A stretch of DNA of 64,000 nt from Corylus avellana (GCF_901000735.1 NC_081542.1:16283577-16347576), one strand, 5' to 3'. Numbered from the stretch's first letter, positions 12,960-23,899 are shown. A program made the numbers and translations. The notes: generated by a model from the sequence alone, not told the origin.

Positions 12960-13991
12960 CTGAAATAGAACAGTGCTTCAATGAAGCGATTCACAAATGA
13001 GGGTAAATTGTGGTTTGCTTCGACTTCAACGACAACCATCATTGATGGGTTGAGGTTTCTGATCACTCTCATCAAGTTTTCCAAGCAACCAGGCCTTGAT
13101 ACCATTGTCCTCAGTATCAGGGGATCGAAGATGATCACGGCTTCATCATCTTCTATTCCAAATGATTCTTCTTTGACATGTTTCATGTCTGATAATAATA
13201 TTGTCTTGAATGAAAAGGGCAAGTTCAAAGATTCGGCAACACTCACTAGCTTCTTACCTGTCAGAATATCATGCAACTCTAGAGGCTGTCATAGAGTGCG
13301 CTGAAATATTAGAACAGTGCTTCAATGAAGCGATTCATAAATGAGGGTGAATTGTGGTTTGCTTCGACTTCAATGACAACCATCATTGATGGGTTGAGGT
13401 TTATGATCACTCTCATCAAGTTTTCCAAGCAACCAAGCCTTGACACCATTGTCCTCAGTATCAGGGGAGCGAAGATGATCACGGCTTCATCATCTTCTGT
13501 TCCAAATGATTCTTCTTTGACATGTTTCATGTCTGATAATAATATTGTCTTGAATGAAAAGGGCAAGTTCAAAGATTCGGCAACACTCGCTAGCTTCTTA
13601 CCTGTCAGAAAATCATGCAACTCTGGAGGCTGTCATAGAGTGCGCTGAAATATTAGAACAGTGCTTCAATGAAGCGATTCACAAATGAGGGTGAATTGTG
13701 GTTTGCTTCGACTTCAACGACAACCATCATTGATGGGTTGAGGTTTCTGATCACTCTCATCAAGTTTTCCAAGCAACCAGGCCTTGACACCATTGTCCTC
13801 AATATCAGGGGAGCAAAGATGATCACGGCTTCATCATCTTCTGTTCCAAATGATTCTTCTTTGACATGTTTCATGTCTGATAATAATATTGTCTTGAATG
13901 GAAAGGGCATGTTCAAAGATTCGGCAACACTCGCTAGCTTCTTACCTGTCAGAATATATAAGATTAAGCTTTTTGAACAAATAATGATTTA
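12960..13991 (-). repeat. 344-bp tandem triplication inside GRAS copy 1
   Basis: Three head-to-tail units with exact 344-bp spacing (equivalent positions 12,981, 13,325, 13,669). Each spans exon sequence from GKKLASVAESLNLPFSF to the FIEALF...ALYDSLQ region, plus about the first ten bases of the LTR element (TGTCAGAAT on the plus strand). Each therefore keeps the 3' splice site TTCTGACAG. The upstream two units share a 3-bp insertion creating TAA. Unit edges are approximate because the array is seamless. Confidence 0.88.
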
Positions 13992-14546
13992 AAAACGTAT
14001 CTTGTCTTTTTGAAATAAGCCAAGATTTGACATTATGTGTCAAAACATAAATTAAAGGAAAAACTTCACTTAAGACAACTAATCATTTGTTTTGAAAAAA
14101 CCCTTCAAATTTTAAAAACTCTCAATTTCAGTCATTGAACTGTCAATTTGATGCAATGTACTCTCTCTGTCAATTTCTGAACGTTAAAAGTGATAAAATA
14201 ACTTTTATACCCCAAACATTTTTAAAAAATTTAAAATTTAACCTTAATTTCAAATTAAAAATTAAAAACATTGAAGGGTGATTTAGTCTTTTTAGTTGTT
14301 TCCATTAGGGTTTAATGGCAAAAATTGATGAATGAGGTCAATTGTATCAAATTGAAAGTTCATAGAGTGAAATTTAGAGTTCAGAATTTAGAGGACCTAA
14401 GTGAAGTTATTCCTAAATTAATTGATTAAGTCTTTGGATGTACAAGTAATGATTTACCAACATATCAAAGTAGAGATCCTAATTTCAAAATCTGTTTCCG
14501 TCATTCACTACCTATTTCAATTAAAATATTTCAGGGTGATTTAACA
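13947..14546 (+). mobile_element. Solo LTR / TRIM-type element, intron-like, in GRAS copy 1
   Basis: Begins TGTCAGAATATATAAG and ends GGTGATTTAACA, flanked by a 5-bp direct repeat TTACC (13,942-13,946 and 14,547-14,551), the signature of LTR-element integration. It lies antisense to the gene. On the gene strand the duplicated GGTAA supplies a donor (ACTG|GTAATG) and the LTR end plus one G gives the acceptor (TTCTGACAG), so precise splicing would restore the codons EETGKKL. It contains a nested MITE at 14,057-14,413. It shares both ends with the element at 18,283-18,462. Confidence 0.8.
14057..14413. mobile_element. Mutator-type MITE nested in the LTR element
   Basis: Terminal inverted repeats GGAAAAACTTCACTTAAGAC and its counterpart CCTAAGTGAAGTTATTCC, with 9-bp flanks TAAATTAAA and TAAATTAAT (one mismatch). 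A 9-bp duplication is typical of Mutator-like elements. No coding sequence. Same family as 36,342-36,719 and 60,010-61,026. Confidence 0.7.
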
Positions 14547-15480
14547 TTACCAGTCTCCTCTATGCTTGGTGATGATCCAACAGCAGTTATCTTGAGAAGC
14601 TCAATGGGGCAATCCTGTGATCTCTCTGCAAGAGCCTGCATCAAGATTGTCCAGTGGACTCCACACCTGATTCCCATATCTATCAAATGGATCTTAGGCT
14701 CGAATGCTGTCTTCTCGATTATGGCTTGGATGCCTGTGAAGAGCATTATTTGAGTGAAAGGGAGTTGCTGGTAAACTGTAAGGAAAGTAGGAATCATTTC
14801 ATCATTTTGCTTGAATCCCTTTATTGATTTAACGCTCCGTGCAGATTGTTTTTCAATCCTTTCTTGAAGTGCTTGAGCAAAATGAAAAACAACTCTCTGG
14901 ACAGGATTTGCTCTGGCAGACGACATCCACTCACAACGTAAGACCAATCTGCCTGCAGAATCATATTGTCGGCAGCCTACATTCTCTGCCGCAGATAGAA
15001 GAAGATGTGCAAGTTCCACGTCACTTTTTTCATCCCTGGACAGACGTCCCGAGAGAGCAAAACCAAAAGGGTGCGTAGGCATGTAATTATCATCATAATA
15101 CATCTGGGTAGAGAATTGTATGTACCTTGCTACAGCCACCCACATGACTTCTTCTGTTGATAAGCTGTCGTTTGATATTTCCCGCCCCTTCCCATCTCCA
15201 TACTTTCTTTGGAGCTTTAAAGAAGCCGACGACAATATTGGATGTTTCATCTGAAACTGTGGTTGTTTGGTGGGAAAAAAACAGTACTGTTGATGAAGTG
15301 AAATTCAGCCAAATATATGTCACATTATTTCACTCACATTAGGGATGGCTCTTTGAATACTGCTACTGCTATGCCTATATATATATATATATATTAATTC
15401 AGGCAAATGGTACTAACAGCTTCCTTGTTCTCCAAGTCTTCAAGAGGAACACAAGTACTTCATTGGATTCCATCAAAATT

Positions 15481-17532
15481 AAAAGTCGAGAAAGAGAAGA
15501 AATGAAACATAGATTCCAAGGCCGCAACTATGATGTACTAATAGCTCGATATCTCCATCACAGCCAGCAGCCATGCATGAAATGCCAAGGAGGTAGCTTG
15601 CAAAATTAATGTGTCACATGGTAATTGATGACTATCTGGTGAAGGGGAAGGGTTAAATATATGGGGATTTTTTTACTATTGATCATAATTGAATTAAAAA
15701 TGAGAGAAGTATATATTGAGAATGCTTCCAAATAGAGAGTTTGAAGCAGCCCATCTTCTTAGATAGTGCGCACGAAAGTTGGCATGTACCCCTTGAAGTG
15801 GATGAGAAATGCCAGTCAGAAATGAGCTGTGTCTGATTTATAGAGTAAAGAATCACCTACTAATTAAAGACACAAGGAGAAGAATGTCAAACAGAAGATG
15901 AATGCCTGAAAAAAAAACATTCATCCTAGGTAGTATTCCAAAGAGTATAGACAAAGTGAATGAAAATGAAACGAGGGAATAAGATCAACACAAAGGACAA
16001 TTTCTTTGTGTTAGATTTCTCACCATATCCGTTTCCATCAATAAGTTTTACTATAAACATTATTAAACTTAGTTTTTCTAAGAATTAGTACTTCAGCCTG
16101 CCGGCGATCGAGTATAGACCAAAAACGACGGAATAATATAAACACGAAAGACAACTTCTTTGGATGATAGACACGAAAGACAACTTCTTTGGATGATAGA
16201 AACCACAAAATGGAAGGAACGACTAAATACAAAACCAAATTGCTCATAATAAAAAAGTACGACAAAACCAACCTTTATATATATATATAATGTAAGAGGT
16301 TAATTGGATTAAGCGGTCCAGTTTCAGTTGGAATTCGAAAGAATTGGTTGAAAAATGTTTTGGTTCAACTTACCAAAATTGTTCTTGTATTCAGATATTT
16401 ATACGACATTTACACGTGTCCTCTTAGTACTAATTTGTTAATTAAACCATTAAATCAATCATCTCATTTGAAATTAACTCTTAAAAACAATTATTCATTT
16501 TATTACAGTTTTATATTATAGCTCATTGATCTCTGATTCTCTATCATAATATTCTCTTCAAATGGGCCTGCACTTAGGCCTACAAATTAACTTATTTCAG
16601 GATTTGGGAGGGGATAGATCGTCATAGACGACGATGGATATAGCCTCATAAGAGGCGAGTGGATCTAGAGAGAACTCTAAATAGAAAAGAGAGCTCTCTC
16701 GGAGAAGGGAGAAACTCGGTAAACTAAAAGAGAAGGGAAGGATGGGAGGAGTGAAGAACCAGAAGGTTTTCCCTCCTACTCAAGCATTGTCAGCAGCTTG
16801 CAGAGAGTTTTTTTCGCAGACGAGAGGAGGAGGAAAAAGGGAGCTACTAGGCTTTTTGTTGTATATTTAAGTTGGATGGATTATTGGTTGTAACTGAATA
16901 AGTGGAGTTGTAAACAACTGAGCTATGCTCACTATAAATTAGCCCATCTGCAAATTGTAATGAGTTCTATTGTTTGGGAGGTTGGACACCTCGAATCAGC
17001 CAATTTCAATTGAATTCATTTCCATCCTTACAATATTCAGTTCTTAAAAAAAATACAACTTACAACATTTCCATGACTTGGGAAATTTCCCAAGACATTG
17101 AGACTACATTATTTGTAAGTAGAGAAAACCTCTTTTCAATAGAATAAACAAACCAAGAAGAAGCAACTCTTAAGAGATTCAAAACCCTACTAAAAAAATG
17201 GATAGAATTTTTTTTTCCCCCTTAACAAACCATGATATTACACGTTCATGTTTACAGAAACACACATACTCATACATGTTCAGATTCTCTCCTTTGTAAC
17301 AATTCAAGTAAAGCGCTGGTCACATTTACGTTCTCGCTCTAAAAAGACTAATTAATTTAGAGTTTCTTTAGAATCACTTATAAATCTAGTCTTACCAAGT
17401 AAAAAGCCATTATAGCACTAGTACCAATGCATGAATACTTTTATACTTTTATACTCTCTCTCTCTTTATATATATATAAATTATTTATCTTCCTAATATG
17501 AGACTCAAATCAACGTTGCTCCCTCAATCTCT
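15481..17532. other. Spacer between GRAS copies 1 and 2
   Basis: No gene seen. Holds a block at about 15,550-15,600 shared with the upstream regions of the other GRAS copies (CACAGCCAGCAGCCATG), a 29-bp tandem doublet at about 16,142-16,199 (CACGAAAGACAACTTCTTTG start), a GCCTGCCGGCG motif near 16,096 also present near 22,940, and an unassigned stretch at 16,600-17,030. Confidence 0.55.
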
Positions 17533-19274
17533 CTAACGGAATTTCCAAAACGAGAGGGAATGAATTGGGGTTCCCTTCCGCCCAACAATCAAACATTTCC
17601 CATTCTTATCAACTGTGCAAGAACTCTTACAAGCAAACCCTTTGACAACCAAACCAGCTTGGCTTAAAGATGCCTCACTAAACCCAATTTCCACCATCCC
17701 ATACCTTGCAAAGAATGCCCTCCACACATCCATCGTAACATTTCGAATAGTCCTCTCTGTTCCCTCCTCTGCAACAATGTTTCGGATCGCATCACCAAAA
17801 ACTGTCTCAATCCTCGTCCTATCTTCATCGTACTGTTTCATGCATGTCTCGAAGCTGTCGTAATATGCACTATAGAAGAACAGAGCTTCAATGAAGCGAT
17901 TCAGAAACGAGGGAGAATTATGGTTTGCTTCGGTTTCAATGACAACCATGATCGAAGGGTAGAGATTTCTTATCACTCTCATCAAGTTTTCCAAGCATAT
18001 GGGCCGTGAGATCATCGTCCCCAGTATATGTGGAGCGAAAATGATGACGTATTCATCATCTTCAGTTTCGAACATTTCTTCCTTGATATCATTCATGTCT
18101 GGTAATATAACTGGCTTGAATGAAAAGGGCAAGTTTAAGGACTCGGCAACATTTGCTAACCTCTTACCTGTCTCCTCGATCTATGCCTCTTGATCCGACA
18201 GCAGTTATCTTAAGATGCTCAATGGGGCATTCATGTCTATCGGCAAGTGCCTGCATCAAGATTGTCCACTGGACTCCATACCTGTTAGAATATAAATTAA
18301 ATAATTAATTTTTTTTTTTCAATCGGCTTAAGCTTTTAAGACAAGTATTGATCTTGAAGAATATTCACAAATTTAAAGTAATCAAGAAAATAGAAACACA
18401 TTTATGAGTAGTTTGGTGTTATATACTTATATCCCCAAGAGGACCCTATAAATGATTTAACAATACCTGATTCCCATGTCTATTAAATGGATTTTACGCT
18501 CGAATGCTATCTTCTCCATAATGGCTTGGACCCCTGTAAACAGCAAGATTTGCGTGGAAGGAATCTGCTTGTAAACTGTAAGAAAAGTGAGGTGACTGGC
18601 TCAAATATTCCCTTCCCTGTGGACCTTCCTATTTCCTTTTCAATCCTCTCCTGAAGCGCTTCAGCAAAATGGAAAACAACTCTCTACACAGGATTCGCTC
18701 TCGAAGACGAAATCCACTCACACCGTAAAAGCAGCCGGCTTGCGCGATCGTACTGTTGGTAGCTCACCTTCTCAGCGGCCGCCAGAAGAAGGTGCGCAAG
18801 CTCCACGTCTCTCGTTTCATCCTCCGACAGCCCCGACGACAGAGCAAAGCCAAAAGGGTGCCCCGGCATCAAATAATCATCGTACATCAGTGTCGGGAAC
18901 TTCACGTATCTTCCTCCTGCCACCCGCATGATCTCCTCCGTCGACAACCTGTGGCTTATATCAACCGCAGGATCAGTTTCAGCGCTAATTTTGTCGACGT
19001 CGCTTAATATTAATTCCCCCGTCAACTTCTTGAACCCTCTTCCATACTTCCTTAGCAGCTCCAAAGAAGCTAAAGAAGATGGTGGATGAGGATGATGATC
19101 TCTGGTTCCTGTAGTTTCCTGGATCGGCTTTGTTGGTGAGAAAACGGCGTCGAAGTGAAATTCATCCATTTCCACTTCATTTGAAATTTGTTGATCTTTC
19201 ATCAAATCATCAGCTCCTCCGTATTCAACGGTAGAGATCATAGGAATAGCCTCTTTTACAACTTCCATTTTCAA
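17533..19274 (-). pseudogene. GRAS-family gene, copy 2 (broken)
   Basis: The same GRAS subgroup as its neighbours. The 5' open part (19274-18684) begins MKMEVVKEAIPMISTVEYGG and runs through HPFGFALSSGLSEDETRDVE to SSSRANPV, then hits TAG where the paralogues have CAG or a Glu codon. The loop after FTVYQQ-type sequence is shortened relative to copy 3. An LTR element (18,283-18,462) splits the VHIID block. A 2-bp insertion near 18,180 (GGCATAGATCGAGGAGAC versus GGCCATAGAGGAGAC) shifts the frame. The 3' part (18132-17533) is open for 199 codons and retains PFYRE and SAW sequence (NRFIEALFFYSAYYDSFE, GTPIHSLSFWKF). With several independent lesions it is very probably a pseudogene, though each half is well preserved. 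Confidence 0.87.
18283..18462 (+). mobile_element. Solo LTR-type element, intron-like, in GRAS copy 2
   Basis: Starts TGTTAGAATATAAATTAAAT and ends AAATGATTTAACA (TGTTA...TAACA termini), flanked by perfect 5-bp ATACC repeats at 18,278-18,282 and 18,463-18,467. On the gene strand this reads ATCAG|GTATTG ... TTCTAACAG|GTATGG, so removing GTAT+LTR+G restores the uninterrupted codons for DMGIRYGVQWT, as in the uninterrupted paralogues. About 105 bp in the middle may be extra relative to the 73-bp copy in the kinase intron. Confidence 0.82.
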
Positions 19275-20983
19275 ACAAAAATGGTGTGTTTTCTTTTTCT
19301 GTTTTTTCTCTGGGATTCTATCACAATAAGGTGTTAATCAATCAGTGCAGAGCAGCTAAATTGGGTATTTCTCATTCGTGTCAGACACCATTGTTATCTA
19401 TATAATATCGACCAAAAGATCTTCTTGGTTGATTTCATTGATCGATGTAAATTGGCAAAAAATAAATGGGAAAATTTTATCTCTTGAACCTTTAAACTAT
19501 TATTCGTGATACATAATCCCTTTTAACTACCAATCAGATAGATGTAATTAACAAGACTCTTTCGTTAGCCGAACACATTAAAATGGACAGAATTTATAAC
19601 ACGTATCATACAATATGAAAAGAATATGAATAAATTATTGACACAAAGCATTTTTCTTTATAAAAACGCTTTCAAACTATCATTTTATTACGATTTGGCC
19701 CATCCATAGATGTTGAAGTATGATGTGATATGCCGGTGGCAGTACATACAGTCATACATCACAGTCAGCCTCCGCAAAATGCCAAGGATTTTATTTAAAT
19801 AAAGTAGGGAAATTAAATTCTATAGAATATGCTTAATTCATATTGTTTTCATCGACTAAAAAAGGGACAGGATCCAAACAGAAGATTAATGCTACAAATA
19901 ATTAGTGTTAATTATTTATACAATATGAATGAGGGAATACTACATCAACAAAGACAACTTCGTAGACATGCTTAGACAAATGTTTATAAAAAACTGATCA
20001 CACAAACCACACCTAGTGAGCGTATTTTCAAGCTCCAAATCAATCATTTTCACCTCGAAAACTACGTTTTAAGTTATTTTCTGCCATTTCTAGGAAATAT
20101 TTGTTTTCTTTGAGGCGGATGAGGTACTCTTTTCCCTATTTCTGCAGGACTTAATTGTATATCTAGTACCTTATTTCATTATTTCCTAATCTTATTAAAC
20201 CCTTATTTGGGTATTACAAAATGGATGACATTCAAGATGTAGTGCAACTGGTGTGGAAGAGTCCTCCACTAGGAGTACTAAAAATTAATTAGAATAAAAC
20301 CAAATGAGCTAGTTGATGCATTAACTTTTTCGGTTACCCTCTTTGTTCAGTTAACTAGATTTTCAGTTGCTACTAAAAAAAACTAGATTTTCAGTTACTT
20401 TCTTTGTTCTCTCCTCTCTTTGTTTATTTCAGTTACCTTCTAGGTATTTCAGAATTTATTACGTGAATACGTAACGGGGATAGAATTTAGGTTTTGAGGG
20501 AACCTAAACCTTTTAAATTTTGAGGAAACCTAAAAACCTTTTTCAAACACAAGGTTTGAGATTAATTTTCTAATTTCCTTTATCAATGAGTTTGATGTCT
20601 TTAAATAGACAATTACAATACATAGTAAAAATAAAAGACTAATTAGAATAAACTACTAACAATACTTATCCCTAATATTTAAATTATATTAAGTAGAATA
20701 AACTATTCTAATGATAATACTTATCACTAATATTTAAATTATAATCCCTAATTCTAATGTTATGAATAAAGATAACGTATTATCCTAAAGTATTTTAATC
20801 CTAAAATACCTCTTTTATTAAACCCCTAAAAAGAATTATATCAAAAAACAGAGAACTAGTTAGTTGACATACCTAGAAGGTAACTGAAATAAACAAGCTA
20901 AGAGGCAAACTCTGAAATAATTCAGGACCAAGGTTTAGAAATGGATAGAGGCTTCTTTTGTTCAAAAAACATAACATTACAAG
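19275..20983. other. Upstream of GRAS copy 2 and spacer
   Basis: No gene seen. Contains the conserved GRAS-upstream block at about 19,740-19,850 (CACAGTCAGC, AAATGCCAAGG) and a foldback element at 20,422-20,894. Confidence 0.55.
20422..20894. repeat. Foldback element with 26-bp perfect inverted repeat
   Basis: Bases 20,422-20,447 (start GTTTATTTCAGTTACC) are repeated exactly in inverse at 20,869-20,894. The 421-bp interior is AT-rich and non-coding. Probably a MITE or decayed transposon; no target duplication identified. Confidence 0.6.
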
Positions 20984-22588
20984 CTAGGGATTGAATTGGG
21001 GTTCCCTTCCAGGGAACTTCCAAACTGAAAGGGAATGAATTGGGGTTCCCTTCCACCCAACAATTAGACATTTCCCATTCTTATCAAGTGCACAAGAGCT
21101 CTTACAAGCAAACTGTTTGATAAACAAACTAGCCTGTAATAAGGATGCCTCACTAAACCCTATTTCAACCATTTTAAACCTTTCAAAGAAGGCCCTCCAA
21201 ACATCCATTGTCGCAATTCTTACAGTCCTTTCTGTGCCCTCCTCTACTAAAATGTTTCGGATCAAACAACCCATGAATGTTTCCATTCTCATCCTATCCT
21301 CATCATACTCTTTCATGCAAATCTCCAGGCTCTCAAAATATGCACCATAAAAGAACAGAGCCTCAATGAAGCGATCCACAAATGAGGGTGAATTATGGTT
21401 TGCTTCCACTTCAGTGACAACCAATATTGATGGTTTGAGATTTCCAATCACTCTCATTAAGTTGTCTAAGCAATCAGGACTTGAGATCATTGTCCTCAGT
21501 ACTAATGAGGTATAGATTATCACGGCTTCATCATCTTCAGTTTCAAATAATTCTTCCTTGATATCTTTCATGTCTAGTAGTACAACTGATTTGAATGAAA
21601 AGGGCAAATCCAAGGACTCTGCAACAGCCGCCAACCTCTTACCTGTCTCCTCTATGGCCGTTGATCTGACAGCAGTTATCTTAAGAAGCTCGATGGGGCA
21701 ATCCTGTCGGTCTGCAAGAGCCTGCATCAAGAGCGTGCAATGGACTCCAGACCTGATTCCCATATCTATCAAATGAACCTTGCGCTTCAAGGCAACATTT
21801 TCAATTATGGCTTGGATTCCCGTGAATAGCATTAGTTGAGAAAAAGGAAGTTGTTGGTAAACTGTGATGAATGAAGGATTAATACTCGACCCCCGAAGGA
21901 TATCATCATTTGCCTCCATTAATCCCTTCATTGGTGTGGCCCTTCCTGGTTCTTTCTCAATTCTCTCTCGAAGCGCTTCAGCAAAATGAAAAATAACTCT
22001 CTCGACCGGATTTCCTCTGGCAGACGAAACCCATTTACAATTTACAAGCAGCCTGCTTGCACGTTCATATTGTTGGTAGCCTACTTTCTCAGCCGCGGAT
22101 AGAAGACAGTGCACAAGTTCCACGTTTCTCATTTCATCCTCGGACAGACCCGACTGAGAAAAACCAAAAGGATGCGTGGGCAAGTTATAATCGTCATACA
22201 TCTGGGAAGGGAATGCTACGTACCTCAAGGCAGACAGCCTGCTTATCATTTCCACGGTTGACAATTTGTGGCTGACAACATAAGTTTGATCAGTACTTCT
22301 CTCGTTTAATGTTTCCCCTGTCAGCTTCTTGAACCTACTTCCATAATTCCTTAGGAGCTCTAAAGAAGACGATGGATGTGCAATTTGTTCATCCAATGGC
22401 ACATTATTTGACTTGGGTTGTTGGTGGTGGGAGTGCTGCTGCTGTAGTTGATGAAAACCATATTCTCCTGTTTTTATTTCAAGCAAATGGTCATGTTCCT
22501 CTTTGAACATTGCTTCCAATTTCTCAAAGTCTTCAAGAGGACCATAAGGTCCATAACTGCCTTGGATTCCATTAGAACTAAATGCCAT
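20984..22588 (-). CDS. GRAS-family transcriptional regulator, copy 3 (intact)
   Basis: A single-exon plant GRAS protein, expected to act in the nucleus as a transcriptional co-regulator. I start it at MAFSSNGIQGSYGPYGPLED (22588; 534 residues). The frame stays open 20 codons further up to an ATG at 22648, but that extension is hydrophobic and unlike the paralogues. In order: a Gln/His-rich N-terminus, a conserved SSLELLRNYGSRFKKLTGE block, the first leucine-rich region (VELVHCLLSAAEKVGYQQYE), VHIID-type VHLIDMGIRSGVH at about 271, PFYRE-type SPSFVDRFIEALFFYGAYFE and a SAW end (GWKGTPIHSLSVWKF). No DELLA or TVHYNP motif is present, so a DELLA-like label would rest only on the GRAS domain. A 3'-end duplication adds PGREPQFNP after the SAW end. 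It is the only intact member of this three-gene cluster. Confidence 0.88.
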   Translation of the reverse strand: MAFSSNGIQGSYGPYGPLEDFEKLEAMFKEEHDHLLEIKTGEYGFHQLQQQHSHHQQPKSNNVPLDEQIAHPSSSLELLRNYGSRFKKLTGETLNERSTDQTYVVSHKLSTVEMISRLSALRYVAFPSQMYDDYNLPTHPFGFSQSGLSEDEMRNVELVHCLLSAAEKVGYQQYERASRLLVNCKWVSSARGNPVERVIFHFAEALRERIEKEPGRATPMKGLMEANDDILRGSSINPSFITVYQQLPFSQLMLFTGIQAIIENVALKRKVHLIDMGIRSGVHCTLLMQALADRQDCPIELLKITAVRSTAIEETGKRLAAVAESLDLPFSFKSVVLLDMKDIKEELFETEDDEAVIIYTSLVLRTMISSPDCLDNLMRVIGNLKPSILVVTEVEANHNSPSFVDRFIEALFFYGAYFESLEICMKEYDEDRMRMETFMGCLIRNILVEEGTERTVRIATMDVWRAFFERFKMVEIGFSEASLLQASLFIKQFACKSSCALDKNGKCLIVGWKGTPIHSLSVWKFPGREPQFNP

Positions 22589-23899
22589 ATACCAGAGCAG
22601 AAAGCCAGAAACTAAATAGGCAAATTTTAATTCAAGTGCATGAGACAATATAGTTTATCTGTACTCTCGGTTGATTACATTGAATTTAGAAATTAAAGGT
22701 AACCAAAAGTAAAACAACCTTGTGATGTTGATATATATGTCGATATCACAGCCAGCAGCCATGAAATGCCAAGGGTTTGATTAAATAAAAACTCAGGGAA
22801 ATTGAAGTCTGCCTCAAAGCTATATAGAATATATTTGATGATGTTTTCATTGATGAAAACAAGGAAAGAATCCAAACAGAAGAAGAATTTATTATGTTAT
22901 GAGAACTATTAGTTAGACCATGTATTCCTAAGAAGTTTGGCCTGCCGGCGGTTGTTTAGAGAGTGTTTAAGGAATGAGGGTGTAAAGGAAAGCAACCTCA
23001 ATATGAAACAAGCAGCAGAACAAATCCGGATCAGACAAATCATCAAACACCTATCGCCTCCACTTACCTTGGTTGATTCAATGGAAAGATTCTCACTAAT
23101 AATTAATAAAAGGGTGGAATGTGTAGTTTAGGAAAGGGATGACTGATAGGAGAGAATCACGAGTAATGCTACAAGTCCTTCTTGTGTTCCTCTTGAGTTT
23201 CTTCAAGAATAATGTGACTATTAAAATCAGTATTGGTCTTGTAATTGATCATTATTGAATTTTAATCAAATGGTAATTTTAATAGACACTCATTTTTGGA
23301 AGAACTCAAAAGAGACTTCTAGAATTACTTGAGAATCTCCAAGAAAATGATAAAAGAGATTGTTTATTTGATCTATAGATCCTTCTTGGGCCTTTTATAC
23401 AAAAAAAAATAATAATAAAATAAAATAAAATAAAATAAAATGTACCTAACCCAAATTGTTATAACAACTTGAGGATTCGCTAAAGGCCCAACTACCCAAA
23501 CCCGACTACTAAAGGTAATTACCTGGATTATATCCGACCCATTACACTCTTGGAGGAATTTGTAGTCACAGACAGAATTGACGGTGTGGATTTCAAATAA
23601 AGCAACGTATCAAAGAATTAAGAGGCGATTTTAATGACGTTGGAAACACTTTCCAGTTTCTTCTCAAGTCTTTTGATGAAAAATATTTTTTTGGTTAGAA
23701 TTTTTTTTTTTTTTTTATAAAATAATTTTTGCAAATATCGGTTCGTCTCCAGCCATTGTTCCCGGTTACAACCGGTTCGTCTGTCTCTATCTCTATTTCC
23801 ACGATATGAAAACCCCATTTCCAAAGCTCTCTCGCAGTGTATGGCTTTTTCCTCTGTGTCTCTCTCTAGAGTCCTCGATTTTCGTTTGTACGTGTGAAA
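22589..23899. other. GRAS copy 3 upstream region and spacer
   Basis: No gene supported. The block at about 22,735-22,870 matches sequence upstream of GRAS copies 1 and 2 (CACAGCCAGCAGCCATGAAA, TGCCAAGG). A CT-rich stretch just before 23,900 is presumably the 5' UTR of the SINA-like gene. Confidence 0.5.

Larger units (their letters stand above)
12639..15480 (-). pseudogene. GRAS-family gene, copy 1 (broken)
   Basis: GRAS proteins are plant-specific nuclear transcriptional regulators; this subgroup resembles genes often labelled DELLA/RGL1-like but shows no DELLA motif. An open 5' part (15250-14531) carries the leucine-rich region and the VHIID-like IHLIDMGIRCGVHW, then breaks at an LTR element (13,947-14,546) sitting exactly like an intron between EETG and KKLA. 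The 3' part is a 344-bp tandem triplication; the two gene-proximal copies have an in-frame TAA after FIEAL(F). The last copy runs on to PFYRE/SAW sequence, but about 16 bp are missing after RNVAMD compared with paralogues (MDVWRAFFAR), shifting the frame before the SAW end at 12,639. N-terminal remnants with stops lie at about 15,400-15,480 (NGIQ, PLEDLENKEA). Probably non-functional. Confidence 0.85.

Noticed and set aside
12981..13992. Three plus-strand 107-codon frames at 344-bp spacing
   Set aside because: Mirror images of the GRAS exon repeats; the minus-strand translation is the recognisable protein.
22588..22648. Upstream ATG adding 20 hydrophobic residues to GRAS copy 3 (signal anchor)
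   Set aside because: Paralogues do not share it and GRAS proteins are nuclear; the inner ATG fits the family better.
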